The notes beneath the pieces are model-generated. The model made no database searches, was not told where the DNA came from, and saw only the letters and a program-made list of their open reading frames with translations. From Rhizophagus irregularis (Eukaryota; Glomeromycota; Glomeromycetes; Glomerales; Glomeraceae), in assembly GCF_026210795.1 (NCBI RefSeq), contig NC_089444.1:3400501-3464500 (forward strand): a stretch of DNA of 64,000 nt. The letters run 5' to 3'. Positions within the stretch are counted from its first letter, which is position 1. Each line of letters starts with the position of its first letter. Positions 32,571-43,912 of the stretch are shown one piece after another. The position numbers were made by a program, and so were the translations under genes.

Positions 32571-34298
32571 TTAAATTATTATAAATATTCATCCAGAATT
32601 CAAATTGAAATTCCGCTCTCTTATATATCATTTTTATCGCTTCTATTTTAATCTTCTAACCATCCTCTACTATATTGTCCTTTCCTATTACCTATATTGA
32701 ATGTATAATCTTTCTTCCATTATGAATATTCATTTAACAACTTATTTTTTTTTAAAATCTTTTACTTATTCATAATATTCTTATATTAATCTTTCAATCT
32801 TTAAATCCTCTTTTTTTGATTCTCACAAGTTTCTTCTGCTATTCTTATCTTTCATAATTTCATGTATATATTTTACTGCGCCATTAATTCAAAAATTATT
32901 CTAAGTCCACAATCTCCTCAGACTGCGGAGGTTTTTATTGCGCATTCTAAAAATTCCAAAAATTTTCTAAGTTTTTACTGCGCCTCAAAATTTTCTTTTA
33001 TCATCAAAATTTGTAATTTTCGCATTTCACGAACTTCAAAATTCTCATAACTTCTAAAGTTTGTGAATTTTTAGTTCTTTTTCATTATATATGTAATCTT
33101 TACATCTATATATTCAATATTACGCAAAATATCTTCTTTGTTTAATCTTGTACTAATTCTTATTATCACCATTATGTCGACACACAACATATTATACTTT
33201 ATGCGATACACGCATTTACACTTATGCGACACACGCATTTACACTTATGCGACACACGCATTTATACTTATTTAACGATGTTTCTTCTTATTTATTATCT
33301 TTTACAATTTAATAACCTATACTCGGCTTGCCTTTACCTTCACAATGAAGTATAGTAGTTTCGAGGTTTGTTATTCACATTTTATCATTTGACCAGCAAA
33401 TATTCTTAAATTTCGCATTATTCCATAACGTTCATCTTCTTTTCGTGAGTTCAATTGCGCATTTCCCTAAATGCTTTCAGTTTTATCTGAAGAAGTTATA
33501 CTCACGATGGTTTCTCTTTTTGCCTTGTGAATTCAATTACGCATTTTCAAAATGCTTTCAGTAGGGAGATGTTCCACTCACGTCTGAGTCCAATTATTCC
33601 AATTCCCATCTGAAGAAGTTATATTCACAGCCGGTGTTTTTGTAATAGGTTCTCACGTAACCCTTGTGTTTTAAATAGGTTCCCACGCAACCCTTGTGTT
33701 TTGGTAATAGGTTCCCACGTAACCCTTGAGTTTATAGCTTACTCGTCAACTTTTCGTTATAACATTGTATCCCCAGGAACTTCTGGCATCTGCAAAATAC
33801 AATGGTGCCCCTCCCAGAATACCACATCTTACGAGGGCTTCCTTAATTTCTTGGTTTTACAATTATTAGCGCGAAAACTTTAAAGACGACAACTTTTGTG
33901 ACTTACTACAATACTTCTCCGGATATTCTTGTAACAAATCTATTATTTTGAAACGAGTTCATTATATTCCATCATATCACCGCATCCTTCTTTTTATAAT
34001 TCCTAAGGTAGGTGTACAATATCGCTATTTTGCCCGTTCCCATTTTAAAGTTTTTCAGGTACTTACAACCTTTTTCCCCAATATTATATTTTAATTCTAA
34101 CACCTCTTTTTCTGAGTTCAGATTCTTCGGAATACCATGTCGGTACCATGATCGGAATGATCCTTCCCTTCGCGAGTGATCAATTCACTTAGTTGTTGAC
34201 CGTTTCCTTCTTAATACTGCATAGGTACTTGACTATATGAAGATAGTCAAAATGTCGACGCAAAGTCGACATTTCCTTTCTCGGAGCATGCACCAAAT
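32571..34298 (-). other. 5' leader of copy 2
   Basis: 1.7 kb without a gene. It contains a CCTCAGACTGCGGAGG hairpin (about 32920), 23-bp repeats of CGACACACGCATTTACACTT (33190-33265), the AATAACCTATACT..GAAGTATAGTAG block shared with copy 1 (about 33307-33365), and three copies of AATAGGTTCCCACG(C/T)AACCC (33650-33730). Dimerisation or packaging signals are likely in such a region but cannot be pinned down. Confidence 0.6.
34286..34295 (-). other. Primer binding site, copy 2
   Basis: Minus-strand TGGTGCATGC lies 3 nt inside the 5' LTR, identical in sequence and spacing to copy 1. It is complementary to a tRNA 3' end GCATGCACCA. Confidence 0.7.
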
Positions 34299-35604
34299 TG
34301 TCACCCCCGTCTGCCACCCGGCGGTAAACAAAGTTCCCAGCTTCTGTTATATGTGCTCCACGAAACATTAACATTCTTGCTTGGTTTAGTTTTATTACTA
34401 CTTAACTTTCAAATTGCGATAGCTCTCGCCACAATATTTCATCCATTATCTTCTTTCAAAATACGATAGTTCTCTTTACAAAAGTTTATATTTTATTTAT
34501 TTCATAATTCTTATTATGACATTAAATTCACCATGAATTTGTCCAATTAAAATTAATTAAGCGAACATTACAGTAAAGTTTAGGGCGAACCTATTACCTT
34601 TAAAATAACATTACGCTTTACTAACAATTAATTAAACAAAATTACTTTTTCATCATAAGAAAATAGTAACAAAAACAATCGAAACAATTAATTTTCATAT
34701 AAAGGGTATTTTATTTATTCTTCATAAAATTCACAATTAACTAATTTACTTAAAGTTTTACATCGTATCTGACGACTGTCGAATTCACCTCCCATTCCGC
34801 TCCTATTTAAACCAACTTTCTTATTCTTTCTTTTCTTACTTCTTATTTCTTTCTAATATTTTATATGTTATCTTTTATGCGCTATCTTATATGCTATTTT
34901 ATATGTTATCTTTTCTAATATGTTATACTATTTTAGTATGCTATCTTTTCTTTAAAATAATCTTTCGCATATTATGTTGTAAAGATATAATCCATCTTTT
35001 GTGGCTGTGCTATCTTTTCTTTAAAATAAAATAATCTTTCAAATATTATATCGTAAAGATCCATCTTTTGTGGCTGTGCATTCTTTTCTTTAAAATAAAA
35101 TAATCTTTCAAATATTGTATCGCAAAGATCCATCTTTTGTGGCTGTGCTATCTTTTCTTTAAAATAAAATAATCTTTCAAATATTGTATCGCAAAGATCC
35201 ATCTTTTGTGGCTGTGCTATCTTTTCTACTGCGTCTCGTCAGCTATTCTTCTACTGCGGCTGCAGTTCATCAATATTTTACATGTTCCTATTTTTTTGTT
35301 CCTTTAATTCGCTATCCTTCCTTTTTATATGATTTATCATTTGTGGCTTATGATTACTCCTCCTAATTGTTCCTATTGTTTAACTTGATAAACTGGTTGC
35401 TAAGCCACATCGATCAACTCCCCACTTGATCTATTGGTTCTCCGTTAATCATTTAATAAACATTACATCATGTAGATCATTCCTTCTCCTAAAAGTTTAT
35501 CCTTTCCGGTTAATTTTATCCCATCATGTGACTTTCTATCGTTTGATCTTTTATTCCATATTATTCCTCCATATTATGCGATTACTCCAGTATCTATGGC
35601 TACA
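34299..35604 (-). repeat. 5' LTR of copy 2
   Basis: 1,306 bp, the same length as and apparently identical to 23023-24328 (offset 11,276). It should contain the element promoter and includes the 69-bp array. Confidence 0.93.
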
Positions 35605-35635
35605 ACGGGAGTGACTATAGAGGGAGTTGACTGTA

Positions 35636-35979
35636 CTATGAAAACGGACAGAAAGGGGAAAGAGTTCTTTCACCGATCATTTAATTTCAGCCGGAATTTA
35701 TGATTAAGTATTTAATTGTTGTCACATGACACACGGGCATGTCGATTGTTTCCATTTATGGCGATATCCATTCCACAAAAAACCAGTTTTTCTAAATTTA
35801 GTTTCTGGTCATGTAACATAAAATTTCCTAAAAAGGAAATTTTTTGTCAATCCCGTGTAGGATTGATCAGATATCTGGTCATCCATCCGGTCTATTTGAC
35901 AGATTCATCTGATCAATCTGAATCTGCCTATTAGACGGATTGATTTTAAAATGACCAGATTGACCAGATTCGGAGCCTA
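35636..35979. other. Unannotated flank
   Basis: No gene seen. Repeated GACCAGAT/CTGATCAATC motifs at 35870-35970 suggest the end of another degenerate repeat. Confidence 0.4.
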
Positions 35980-35987
35980 CCTCTAGT

Positions 35988-36589
35988 AAACAGGGCGGAC
36001 ATCCTTATATCACCTTGCTGATCATTTGCCGATCTTATAGTAAATTGGGTGATATCAGACTTTAAAGCTTCAGCCGAAGTCACAGAAGTTTGGCTGAAGC
36101 TTGAAACTAACTGATTTAAAATCAATGGCCGAAGTAATCATTCCTAATTTTAGGTAATCAAGAAGTTATGGCTAAATTTATACTTGCAATTATATTTGTT
36201 ATAATCTATATAATAAATAGAAATTTTCAAAATGCAATTTCTCAATCAATTTGGCGTAAAAATTTTATGAAATTACTATCAAAATGTTTGTCTTGATAAG
36301 ATGAATCTAAAAAGCTATAAAACATTAAATTTTAATCACTGGTTGACACAATATCATTAAAATAATTTTAATTTTCTAATTATTATTAAAATTCAGCCAA
36401 TTTTTGGTTTTTAGTTAATTTTTGGATTTGAAAACATTAATTTTCAGACTTTGGATGAATTTTGATAACAAATAAAATTTATATAGTTAAATTTGCAAAA
36501 AAATGGTATTTTTTATGTGATAATATTAAAATAAATGATTGGCAAAATGATCGGTAATAATGTGATAATATGAGGATGTCCACCCTGTT
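35988..36589. mobile_element. hAT-like MITE with 8-bp target duplication
   Basis: Flanked by exact CCTCTAGT (35980-35987 and 36590-36597). The ends are AAACAGGGCGGACATCCT and, reverse complemented, AACAGGGTGGACATCCTCAT. An 8-bp duplication with CAGGG-type ends indicates hAT. 602 bp, no coding capacity. Confidence 0.88.
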
Positions 36590-36597
36590 CCTCTAGT

Positions 36598-37740
36598 GTG
36601 TACAGTTAGGCCACACATTTCAACTAAAGGTCATAATGTCCTTTTAACGTTCCCTATGAGGCCATTGGCATGTGCGTAGTCCTGTCCTTGAGGTTACTAC
36701 TATACCTTAGGGGACTTCCTGTTTGAGTGGTCACTTCACGATAAGGTTGCTTGCCAAAACCTTTCCAAAATCCTGCGATAAATTTCAGCAAGATTTTACT
36801 ATATGTTTACTATAGTTTCGGCAGGGTTTCGGCAGTTTTGGCAAATGGGGGTTTTGGCATTTCGGCAAAGTTTCAGCAGGATTTTTAATATGATTTGATA
36901 TAGTTTCGGCATTTTCCGTATAGGTTTCAGCAGTTATTAAGAAGGTTTCGGCAAGCAACCTTACTTCACGATACCGCTTGGGGTCAGTAATGGCTAGATG
37001 GTCATTCTAGATGGTAAAGTTGAGGGTGCAATATCTTAGTGGTAGTTAGACCTTCTGTTAGGTCTTAGGCCAACCAAGGTATTCGTGCACAGATAGCATA
37101 GTTATGGAGTTTGATTCCCTACTCTTTGGGTCCTAGTTGGTGATCCCTTGTGGTTGATACCCATCATAAGGGGTAATCCTAGACAGATGCCTGCTACTTC
37201 CTGTCCGAGTGGTCACTACAAAGTATACCACTTGGAGTAAACAACTGTACTATTGGTACTGCGTAATCGCGGGCTGTAGTGGCCTTTGAGTGAGACCTCG
37301 TACCTAAAATGGTGGTATGAAAAGGTACTAGATGGTTGATGCTACCTGTTGAAAGTCCTCCATGAAAGTAGGTGCTCTCTAAAGGTCGTAAAATAAATTG
37401 AGTACCAGTATCATGCAATGGGTATAGGATGAGTAGACAGTGTATTCCTAGCTTCAGATCAGCCTTAAATGTGGCCTGATGGTGATGTCCTCATATATGG
37501 TGCTGTCTGCTTGAGGAAAAAATAAGTACTCAGTGGTATGGTTACCCTTTAGGGATGATAGGATACTGGCATGATGATGCCTCAAAAGAGGTAGAGGGAT
37601 GCCTAGCCGTATAAATACTAGCAAAGTAAAAAAGATGATTTAACCACCATTCAACTCATCATTATGAGATGATTCCAACGAGCTATGGTGCATCTTTCTA
37701 CGATCATTGAATGCCGAGTTATTAATATTTTTAGGTTTTG
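36598..37740. other. Repeat-derived non-coding region
   Basis: No gene. GC-richer than its surroundings, with an internal duplication about 480 bp apart (ACTTCCTGTTTGAGTGGTCA at 36714 and ACTTCCTGTCCGAGTGGTCA at 37196). At 37630-37730 there is one unit of the repeat found in the Tigger-like element. Confidence 0.5.
36743..36962. mobile_element. Mutator-like MITE with 10-bp target duplication
   Basis: Flanked by exact ACTTCACGAT (36733-36742 and 36963-36972). The termini AAGGTTGCTTGCC and GGCAAGCAACCTT are a perfect 13-bp inverted repeat, extending to AAACCTT with one mismatch. 220 bp, filled with TTTCGGCA(G/A) repeats. The 9-11 bp duplication points to the Mutator superfamily. Confidence 0.87.
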
Positions 37741-38128
37741 ACAATTTTGACATGTCGAAACTATTTCAGCATTTCAGCATTTTGACAGGTTTTAGTTTTG
37801 ACATTTTGACAATGGCCTGTAGAGTTTTGGCAGGTAACTTTAATGGTAATGGTCAGTCATAGTCAGTCATCGCTCAGTTATAACCAGTCAAGAACCTTTG
37901 ACCGACCAACTGACCATTTGACTGACTGTTTAACTGATCTAACCACTTACCACTTTCGCAATATTTTTGGTTAAAAAAAAGTTTGCGAAAACTTTTTATT
38001 AAATTTAAATTTTTATTTCTATTTAAAAAAGTTGCAAAATGTTTTTTTATTAGATTACGTATTCGCAACATTTTTTTGTTAAATCAATTAAAATTGTTTG
38101 CGAAACCTTTTTTTTTATGAAATACTTA

Positions 38129-39050
38129 CAGCAAAATTCAAAATATACGGGACACTTGAGAAATTTGATTGTCGGTTGTCGAGTAGCCAGGTGACTTGGC
38201 AGTAGGTTATTTATTAGAAAAGTATAAATAACATGTAACATGAGTATAATAGTAAGTAGTATATCAAATTATGTAATAACCTACTGCAGCTACCTAGGGT
38301 TGGATCGGTCCGGTCCGGTCCGGTCCCAAAAAGACTGGTCTTTTAACCTGGACTGGACCGGACCGGGACCGGACCGATTTAAATTCAAGAAATTTTGTCC
38401 CCATGATTTTAAGACCTCTAAAACATTAAAGAACGTTGCGAAACGTTTTTTAACATGTAATTTAACAAATAAACAACATTTCGCAACGTTTTTTAATTAT
38501 TTTAATAGAAAATGTTGCAAAAACGTTTTTTATTAATAAGTTCATAAAAAAAAACGTTTTTCACAAACGTTTTTAATTATTTTAACAAACAACGTTGCAA
38601 AAATGTTTTTATTAAGTAATTTACATTTTGCAGCATTTTTTATTAAGTAATTTAATAAAAAAATGTTTTCGCACATTTTTTAATTATTTTATTAATAGGA
38701 AACATTACAAAAACGTTTTTTATTAATAATTTCACGAAAAAAAGGTTTTCGCACATTTTTTTAATAAAAAACGTTGCGAAAATGTTAAAAACTGAACTGA
38801 TAATCGGTTTTGGCAAAAATCGTGCCCTAGAAGTATATGAGCACAAAATTTGGCTCATTTTTATTGGATATTAATAATATAAGATCGGTTCCAGTCCGGA
38901 CCGGTCCTCAGATCTCGGACCAAAGACCGTGAAGACCAGTCCCAAGACCGACGCAGGACCGGTCTTTGCTAGGACCGATCTAACCCTACAGCTACCCGAC
39001 AACCTGACAATTAAATTTCTCAAGTGTCCCATATATTTTGAATTTTGCTG
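38129..39050. mobile_element. TA-flanked MITE (middle level of the nest)
   Basis: Left CAGCAAAATTCAAAATATAC and right, reverse complemented, CAGCAAAATTCAAAATATAT, continuing GGGACACTTGAGAAATTT. TA on both sides (38127-38128 and 39051-39052). Without the inner element it is about 220 bp and almost entirely inverted repeat. Tc1/mariner-type by its TA duplication. Confidence 0.85.
38295..38988. mobile_element. hAT-like MITE (inner level of the nest)
   Basis: Flanked by exact CAGCTACC (38287-38294 and 38989-38996). The ends TAGGGTTGGATCGGTCC and, reverse complemented, TAGGGTTAGATCGGTCC are followed by GGTCCGG reiterations. The interior is built of AACGTTTTTTATTAATAA-like palindromic units. The 8-bp duplication places it in hAT. 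Confidence 0.9.
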
Positions 39051-39256
39051 TAATAAAAAACATTTTCACAATGTTTTCTATTAAAATAATTAAAAAAATG
39101 TTTGCAAAACATTTTTTTATTAAATTTTATATTAAAAGACATTTCACGTTTGCAGGATCAGTTAAATGGTCGGTCAAATGGTCAGTCAGAAGTCTTTGAC
39201 TGACTGATATCAGTCACGGTCATAATCGGTTAATGACCGTGACCATTGTCATCCCT

Positions 39257-40228
39257 ACCTGTGATACCTTAGATTTATAAATTAATAAGTTTTTCTATAA
39301 AATTACTGTATGCCTCAAGCTTTATTTGTTAAGTGATAGTAGAGTTATATAAATTATTAGAACTATTGCATAAGACCAAATTCTTTTTGAGTATAATGAT
39401 AATTTCATACATACCACAAGAATGTGGTTTAAAATAATATTTTACTTTCAAATAAGCCAAAACACTATTTTAAATTTTAACATATCATAATCAAGGTAAT
39501 TAAAAAATTTTGTTTATACATTTCTTGAAATGGTAAAAAGCACATTTGACATAAAATGTACGTAAAGGAGAATATTTTCATTTTAAAAGTGCTTACTTCT
39601 TTATATTATTGAAAACACAATAAAAAAAGACGAGAAATACAAAATTTTTTTCATTGATCATAAAAAAAATTATCTTCTTTAAAATTTTATTTTCATTACA
39701 TCATTTTCGTCATAGTATCAATCATCAAAATTTTCCTTATATAAATTTCATTTCGTTTTCCAAGTTGAAATATTCTATCATTAAATATATTTTTTCCCGT
39801 TATATAAAAATTTATTTCAGAAAAAAAATGTATACAAAAAATAATTTTCGTTTCAAAAAAAAAAAAATTCATTAATTCTCCGCCCTAAAGTAAATAATAA
39901 TCACGGAAGCAAGCTTTTAAGCTTTAACATCTTTACCATATGTCAGATTAATATTTCTTTTATATTATCCGATCATATTATCTAGAAAAAATTTCATTTC
40001 AAAAAGGACATTTAGGAATAAAAATAATAATACAGTATCTGGTGCACTTCATATAAAATTTCACACATGGTTGCTGCTAAAAATATCACATTAAATTTCA
40101 GTATGAAAGAAATTTTTGGGTGTGCCGATTTAAAAAAAATTTGTGCAGAAAAAATTATTATAAATAAATCAATATTGATATTGTGGAAATTTTGAATTTT
40201 CAGTTTAGTAACAGATTTAGATTTATTT
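39257..40228. other. AT-rich sequence, no gene seen
   Basis: Very AT-rich; open frames here are low complexity (Lys/Phe/Ile). Confidence 0.6.
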
Positions 40229-40683
40229 TTGAATTTGAAATTTCTGAAGATGCTATTGGAAATTAAATCAATTTACGAACAATTTGGAAAAGTGCAATTC
40301 ACTTTAAAAGTGACAATTAATCGTAAACCAAAAAAGAAAATTCAATTGAAATTTTGGTTATATTATCGAGATGGGCTATTCCAATTTCCAAATGATCAAG
40401 AAATAAGACCTTTATCAAAGGCCAAAGCTTCACTATCCGCATTAAAATTGATTGAGGTAAACCGCTTGTCAAGATATAGGGATTTACGGTGTCTAGCATG
40501 AGAATTTATGTATTACTAAAGTTACGTACATATTTAAAACCCTTATTCAATATTTCATGGAAGAATGTCAAAGATCTCACTCAAAACATTATAACTGATA
40601 ATGATGTTTTTATGACACTGACACTTCCTCCTCCCGGTAAAAACAAAGTATATATAATTCAATTAGAAATCAATTCAAATTAA
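40229..40683 (+). pseudogene. Hypothetical gene remnant, frameshifted
   Basis: Two overlapping frames (40229-40501 and 40489-40683) give protein-like sequence with no repeats. The first has VQFTLKVTINRKPKKKIQLKF and FQFPNDQEIRPLSKAKASL; the second has FNISWKNVKDLTQNII and LTLPPPGKNKVYIIQLEI before a stop. The simplest reading is one gene of about 150 codons with a single frameshift near 40495. Family not recognised. Confidence 0.35.
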
Positions 40684-42321
40684 AGTCGCTTTGAACGGTC
40701 ATGTCATAGTGTGATAATCATGAAAGATGAAGAAATTTCTTGGATGATAAATCGGTATGAGAAATTCTATGGATTACTTTTCTGATTCTGAAGTTAAATA
40801 TTAGAATCTCCTTATTAATAACTAATAGAGAAAATGAAAAATACAAGAAAATATTAGCATATTGGAGAGAAAAAATATATTCATTTTTTGCCTTCCCAGA
40901 ATTTTTCCCGGGGTTTCCCTAGATTTCCCTAGATTTCCTCAGCTTTTCCCTAATTCTAATTTTTTCCTTGTCTTTTCCTTTATATAATATTCTTAATTAT
41001 CTTTCAAGTTTTTCCCTTCCTTTTTATTTTGGAAAGGAAAAACTAAATTATGGCTTAAATACATAATTCTAATATAAATTATTATTTATTTTTTTATATC
41101 ATACTTTTTATTTTTATTTTATATTCTATTTCATGTATTTTATCCCATATATTTTATCAATATTAAAAAAATTAATTAGAAAATTTTCGTGTTCTCTTCT
41201 GTTAACATTTCTACCGTCAATTTCTATATAATTTTCATTTTTTATTAATTAGTTTTCTCAAATAATCATCTCAAAAGCCATATATTAAATATCATCACGA
41301 TTTACTACAAAAAAATTCAATCATCAAAAAAAAAATCTTGTTAAAATAAAATAATAAAAGAAAAAAGGAAATAATTAGTAGTGGGAAGAAACTGCCAAAT
41401 CATGGATGGTCTAAGGGGTCGGAATTTCTCTTAATACTTTATTTCTCTCTTTAAACATCCACTACTCGTTTTCATTATTTTGTATTATTAGTTTTAGTTA
41501 TTATGCTATTAATTGCCAATAAATAATCGTTTTTATGTGATCAACTTTAAAATTTGTGCATTATTAGTACATATATCGATGGTGTATCTTGTTAATTTCT
41601 ATTAACAAATAAGTTATACAGTTTATAGTTGCAATATTATTTTGAGTTTCACTGATAAATTTGGTATGTACGAAGTAATTAATTGGTCTGAAATCCATGA
41701 ATTCTGTGAATTCTATCATTCTGTATTCACATAATTTGTTCGCTAATGTGATATAATTCACCAAACATGATAAACTGTATATTTTTTAAAGTACGCCTAT
41801 ACAGTCAGAATTCTTCGATTCTAAGAATAAATAGTATTCTATAAATTTGAAGATTTTTTCTTACGTAAATATCTACTGAGTACTTCTCAGATAGATGAGT
41901 ACTCGTTATTACCATCTTTTCACCCATACCTGAGCGAATCTAATCGTGATCACTTTCTAAATATTCTTTCTAGTGCATAGAGAACTAAAACAATATTAGT
42001 TATTATATTATCCAACATCCTGCACTCGCACAATATGGTTTAAACATTCGAAGCTCAAATGTATGCGAATTTTATTAATTTATTAAATTTATTAAATAAA
42101 TAAACAGCTGGAATAAAAATGCTCGAGTAAACTACTATCATTTTTTAGGTTTGTCTTTCTTTGGTGTCATTTCAGTGTATGGGAAAATTTTGGTTTGGTG
42201 GTTAGTATGACACCTTTTTTGAGTGAGGAAGCATTCTTCAGAACACTAACAACATCATCTTTTCAGTGTGGTGTAATAATCTCATAGTTCGAGTAACTCG
42301 CATCTGTAAGATAATATTGAT
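40684..42321. other. AT-rich sequence, no gene seen
   Basis: No supported gene or repeat; a short TTTCCCTAGATTTCC duplication at about 40915-40935. Confidence 0.55.
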
Positions 42322-43912
42322 TCAGTAACCTTGAGTTAAAATAAAACAAATAAATAACAATATTACCTTGCTCCTCCAAACCGCTGTAATTAATTTTATT
42401 GCTTCACTGAAAGACCCAATATCTTCTGGTATGTGATAGAGTTCGTTCTTAGTGATACGAGCTATATAACCAGCTGGAAGATCTAATGTCATAATCATTA
42501 AAACCATTAAAACTGATCCTGAAAAGTACATGAAATTTAGGAAAAAATATCCAAATAGCGAGAAGAAAAAGTTATAATAACATACCGCCATGGATGTATC
42601 CAATTGTTTCTATCTTGTTCATTTTGCCCATATCCCAATTTGTATGATTGCACAAGCCAACAAACATATCACGCATCATCTTTGGAAGCTTAAGTCCTAA
42701 CTCTTTGAGCCATTTTGTGGCATTTTGTCTTTCATAATATCTACCTGATGAACATTTTCGGATTATTGCATCCCCTCTTCTGCCCATTTCTTTTCAAGTA
42801 TTCAAAGTACGATTGTTATTTCTTTATTCTGAACTTGCAAAACTTGATGATTCCATCTAGTAGAGATTATGGTTAGTTGACAAATATTAATGCAAAAATG
42901 CAATTTCAGTATTTGTATCCTTCATTCTCTTTCACTACTACTACATACCAAATAACATCAATATTTGCATATCATCATAAGTCCTGTTGATTATGGGTCC
43001 CACACATTAACACCACATACATAATGACCTAAGGAGAATGCATTTGGGTTACGTTCGTATTGCCATATTCTGTAAATAAAGTACATGATAAATTCGCAAA
43101 CTATTCATGCTGTTTATGCTGTTTGAAATCAGTATTCAGAATTATACATACAAACTGTAAATCAAATATGTAAGTGTTTCAATTTCAAAACTGGATCTGC
43201 CAAAGTCAGTATCTTTTATGAGGTCCCTGATTTCTCCAACACTAGTCTGTACAAAATATGTTAATCATGGCATACAGTGCATTCATAACATATTTTCAAC
43301 CAACCTTATTATAATATTTTTGCAAGATGGCTGTAAAGGTCCGCGCTTAATTCAGGATCTTATTTGGTATTTGTTATGTCCATCTCTTCTAATTCAGCAG
43401 GAAAATAAACTTCTTTTAACATTGAATCATTAATATCAATCGTAAATGAATGCACCAAACTATTGTCATCAAGCATGTTAGATCATTAGGCATGCTAAGA
43501 AACAATTCTAGAAATTAAATTATTAAACTTACTGCTCAGAAGTGAAGTTTGAAATAGAGTTGAATAAAACATCCTCTACTACACGTCCTGTGCATTGAAG
43601 CTTCCATTTTAAATCATCATTCATCTTGTTGTATTTTTTCTTAAAGGATTTTTCGTAACTGCTTGTGTCTACATCCTCAAAAACGTCAGCTTCCATCCCT
43701 ATAAAAAAATTTTCAGAAAATTGATCACGTGTCTGAGTTCGGAATATAAAACTAGAAAAATGATCATTTACTGGTATTTTTTCCAGAATTTTTTTTATTG
43801 GGCATTTTATCTTTGGACGAACAGCTCCCTTTCGATTTTCGTCCTTCATTATAGTCCACGATTTGCCTTTCTCTTAAGGAATATTAACTTGTGGTTGGCT
43901 CGTCCTAAATGA
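42322..43912 (-). pseudogene. Decayed multi-exon gene, unknown family
   Basis: Five coding-like exons in transcription order. 43855-43529 has GAVRPKIKCPIKKILEKIPV and WKLQCTGRVVEDVLFNS. About 43475-43345 has MLDDNSLVHSFTIDINDSML and then a TAA. About 43240-43180 has VGEIRDLIKDTDFGRSSFE. 42787-42590 has MGRRGDAIIRKCSS and ATKWLKELGLKLPKMMRDMF. About 42520-42380 has LDLPAGYIARITKNELYHIP. They are separated by intron-sized AT-rich gaps with plausible GT/AG ends, but the internal TAA and an upstream stop suggest decay. It looks like a host gene family rather than a transposon. A possible further exon lies at 44234-44043. Confidence 0.45.

Larger units (their letters stand above)
23023..35604 (-). 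mobile_element. Complete 12.6-kb Ty3/Gypsy-like retrotransposon (copy 2) carrying a nucleotide-kinase-like domain
   Basis: Two 1,306-bp LTRs flank a 9,970-bp interior. On the minus strand the order is leader, Gag, protease, RT-RNase H-kinase-like domain, small ORF, integrase. A primer site lies next to the 5' LTR and a purine tract next to the 3' LTR. ACGG flanks both ends (23019-23022 and 35605-35608; AACGG if the terminal A is shared). Protease, RT, RNase H and integrase motifs are intact and the LTRs look identical, so the insertion is recent and possibly still competent. Confidence 0.93.
20811..35633. mobile_element. pogo/Tigger-like TIR element, host of two later insertions
   Basis: The left end CAGTCAACTCTCTTTATAGT is matched in inverted form by the right end GTGACTATAGAGGGAGTTGA, which finishes CTG (35633). 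TA flanks both ends (20809-20810 and 35634-35635). TIRs of the CAGTCRACTC type with TA duplication are characteristic of pogo/Tigger elements. The native element is only about 960 bp and has no transposase. It was interrupted by the 1.26-kb insertion at 21718-22977 and by the complete retrotransposon at 23023-35604. Confidence 0.82.
37840..39256. mobile_element. Outer TIR element of a three-level nest
   Basis: The left arm (about 37845-37945, AATGGTCAGTCATAGTCAGT, later GACCATTTGACTGACTG) is matched in inverted orientation by the right arm (about 39150-39256, GTCAGTCAAATGGTC-type sequence ending CATTGTCATCCCTA). The exact ends and target duplication could not be fixed. It contains the elements at 38129-39050 and 38295-38988. 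Confidence 0.65.
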
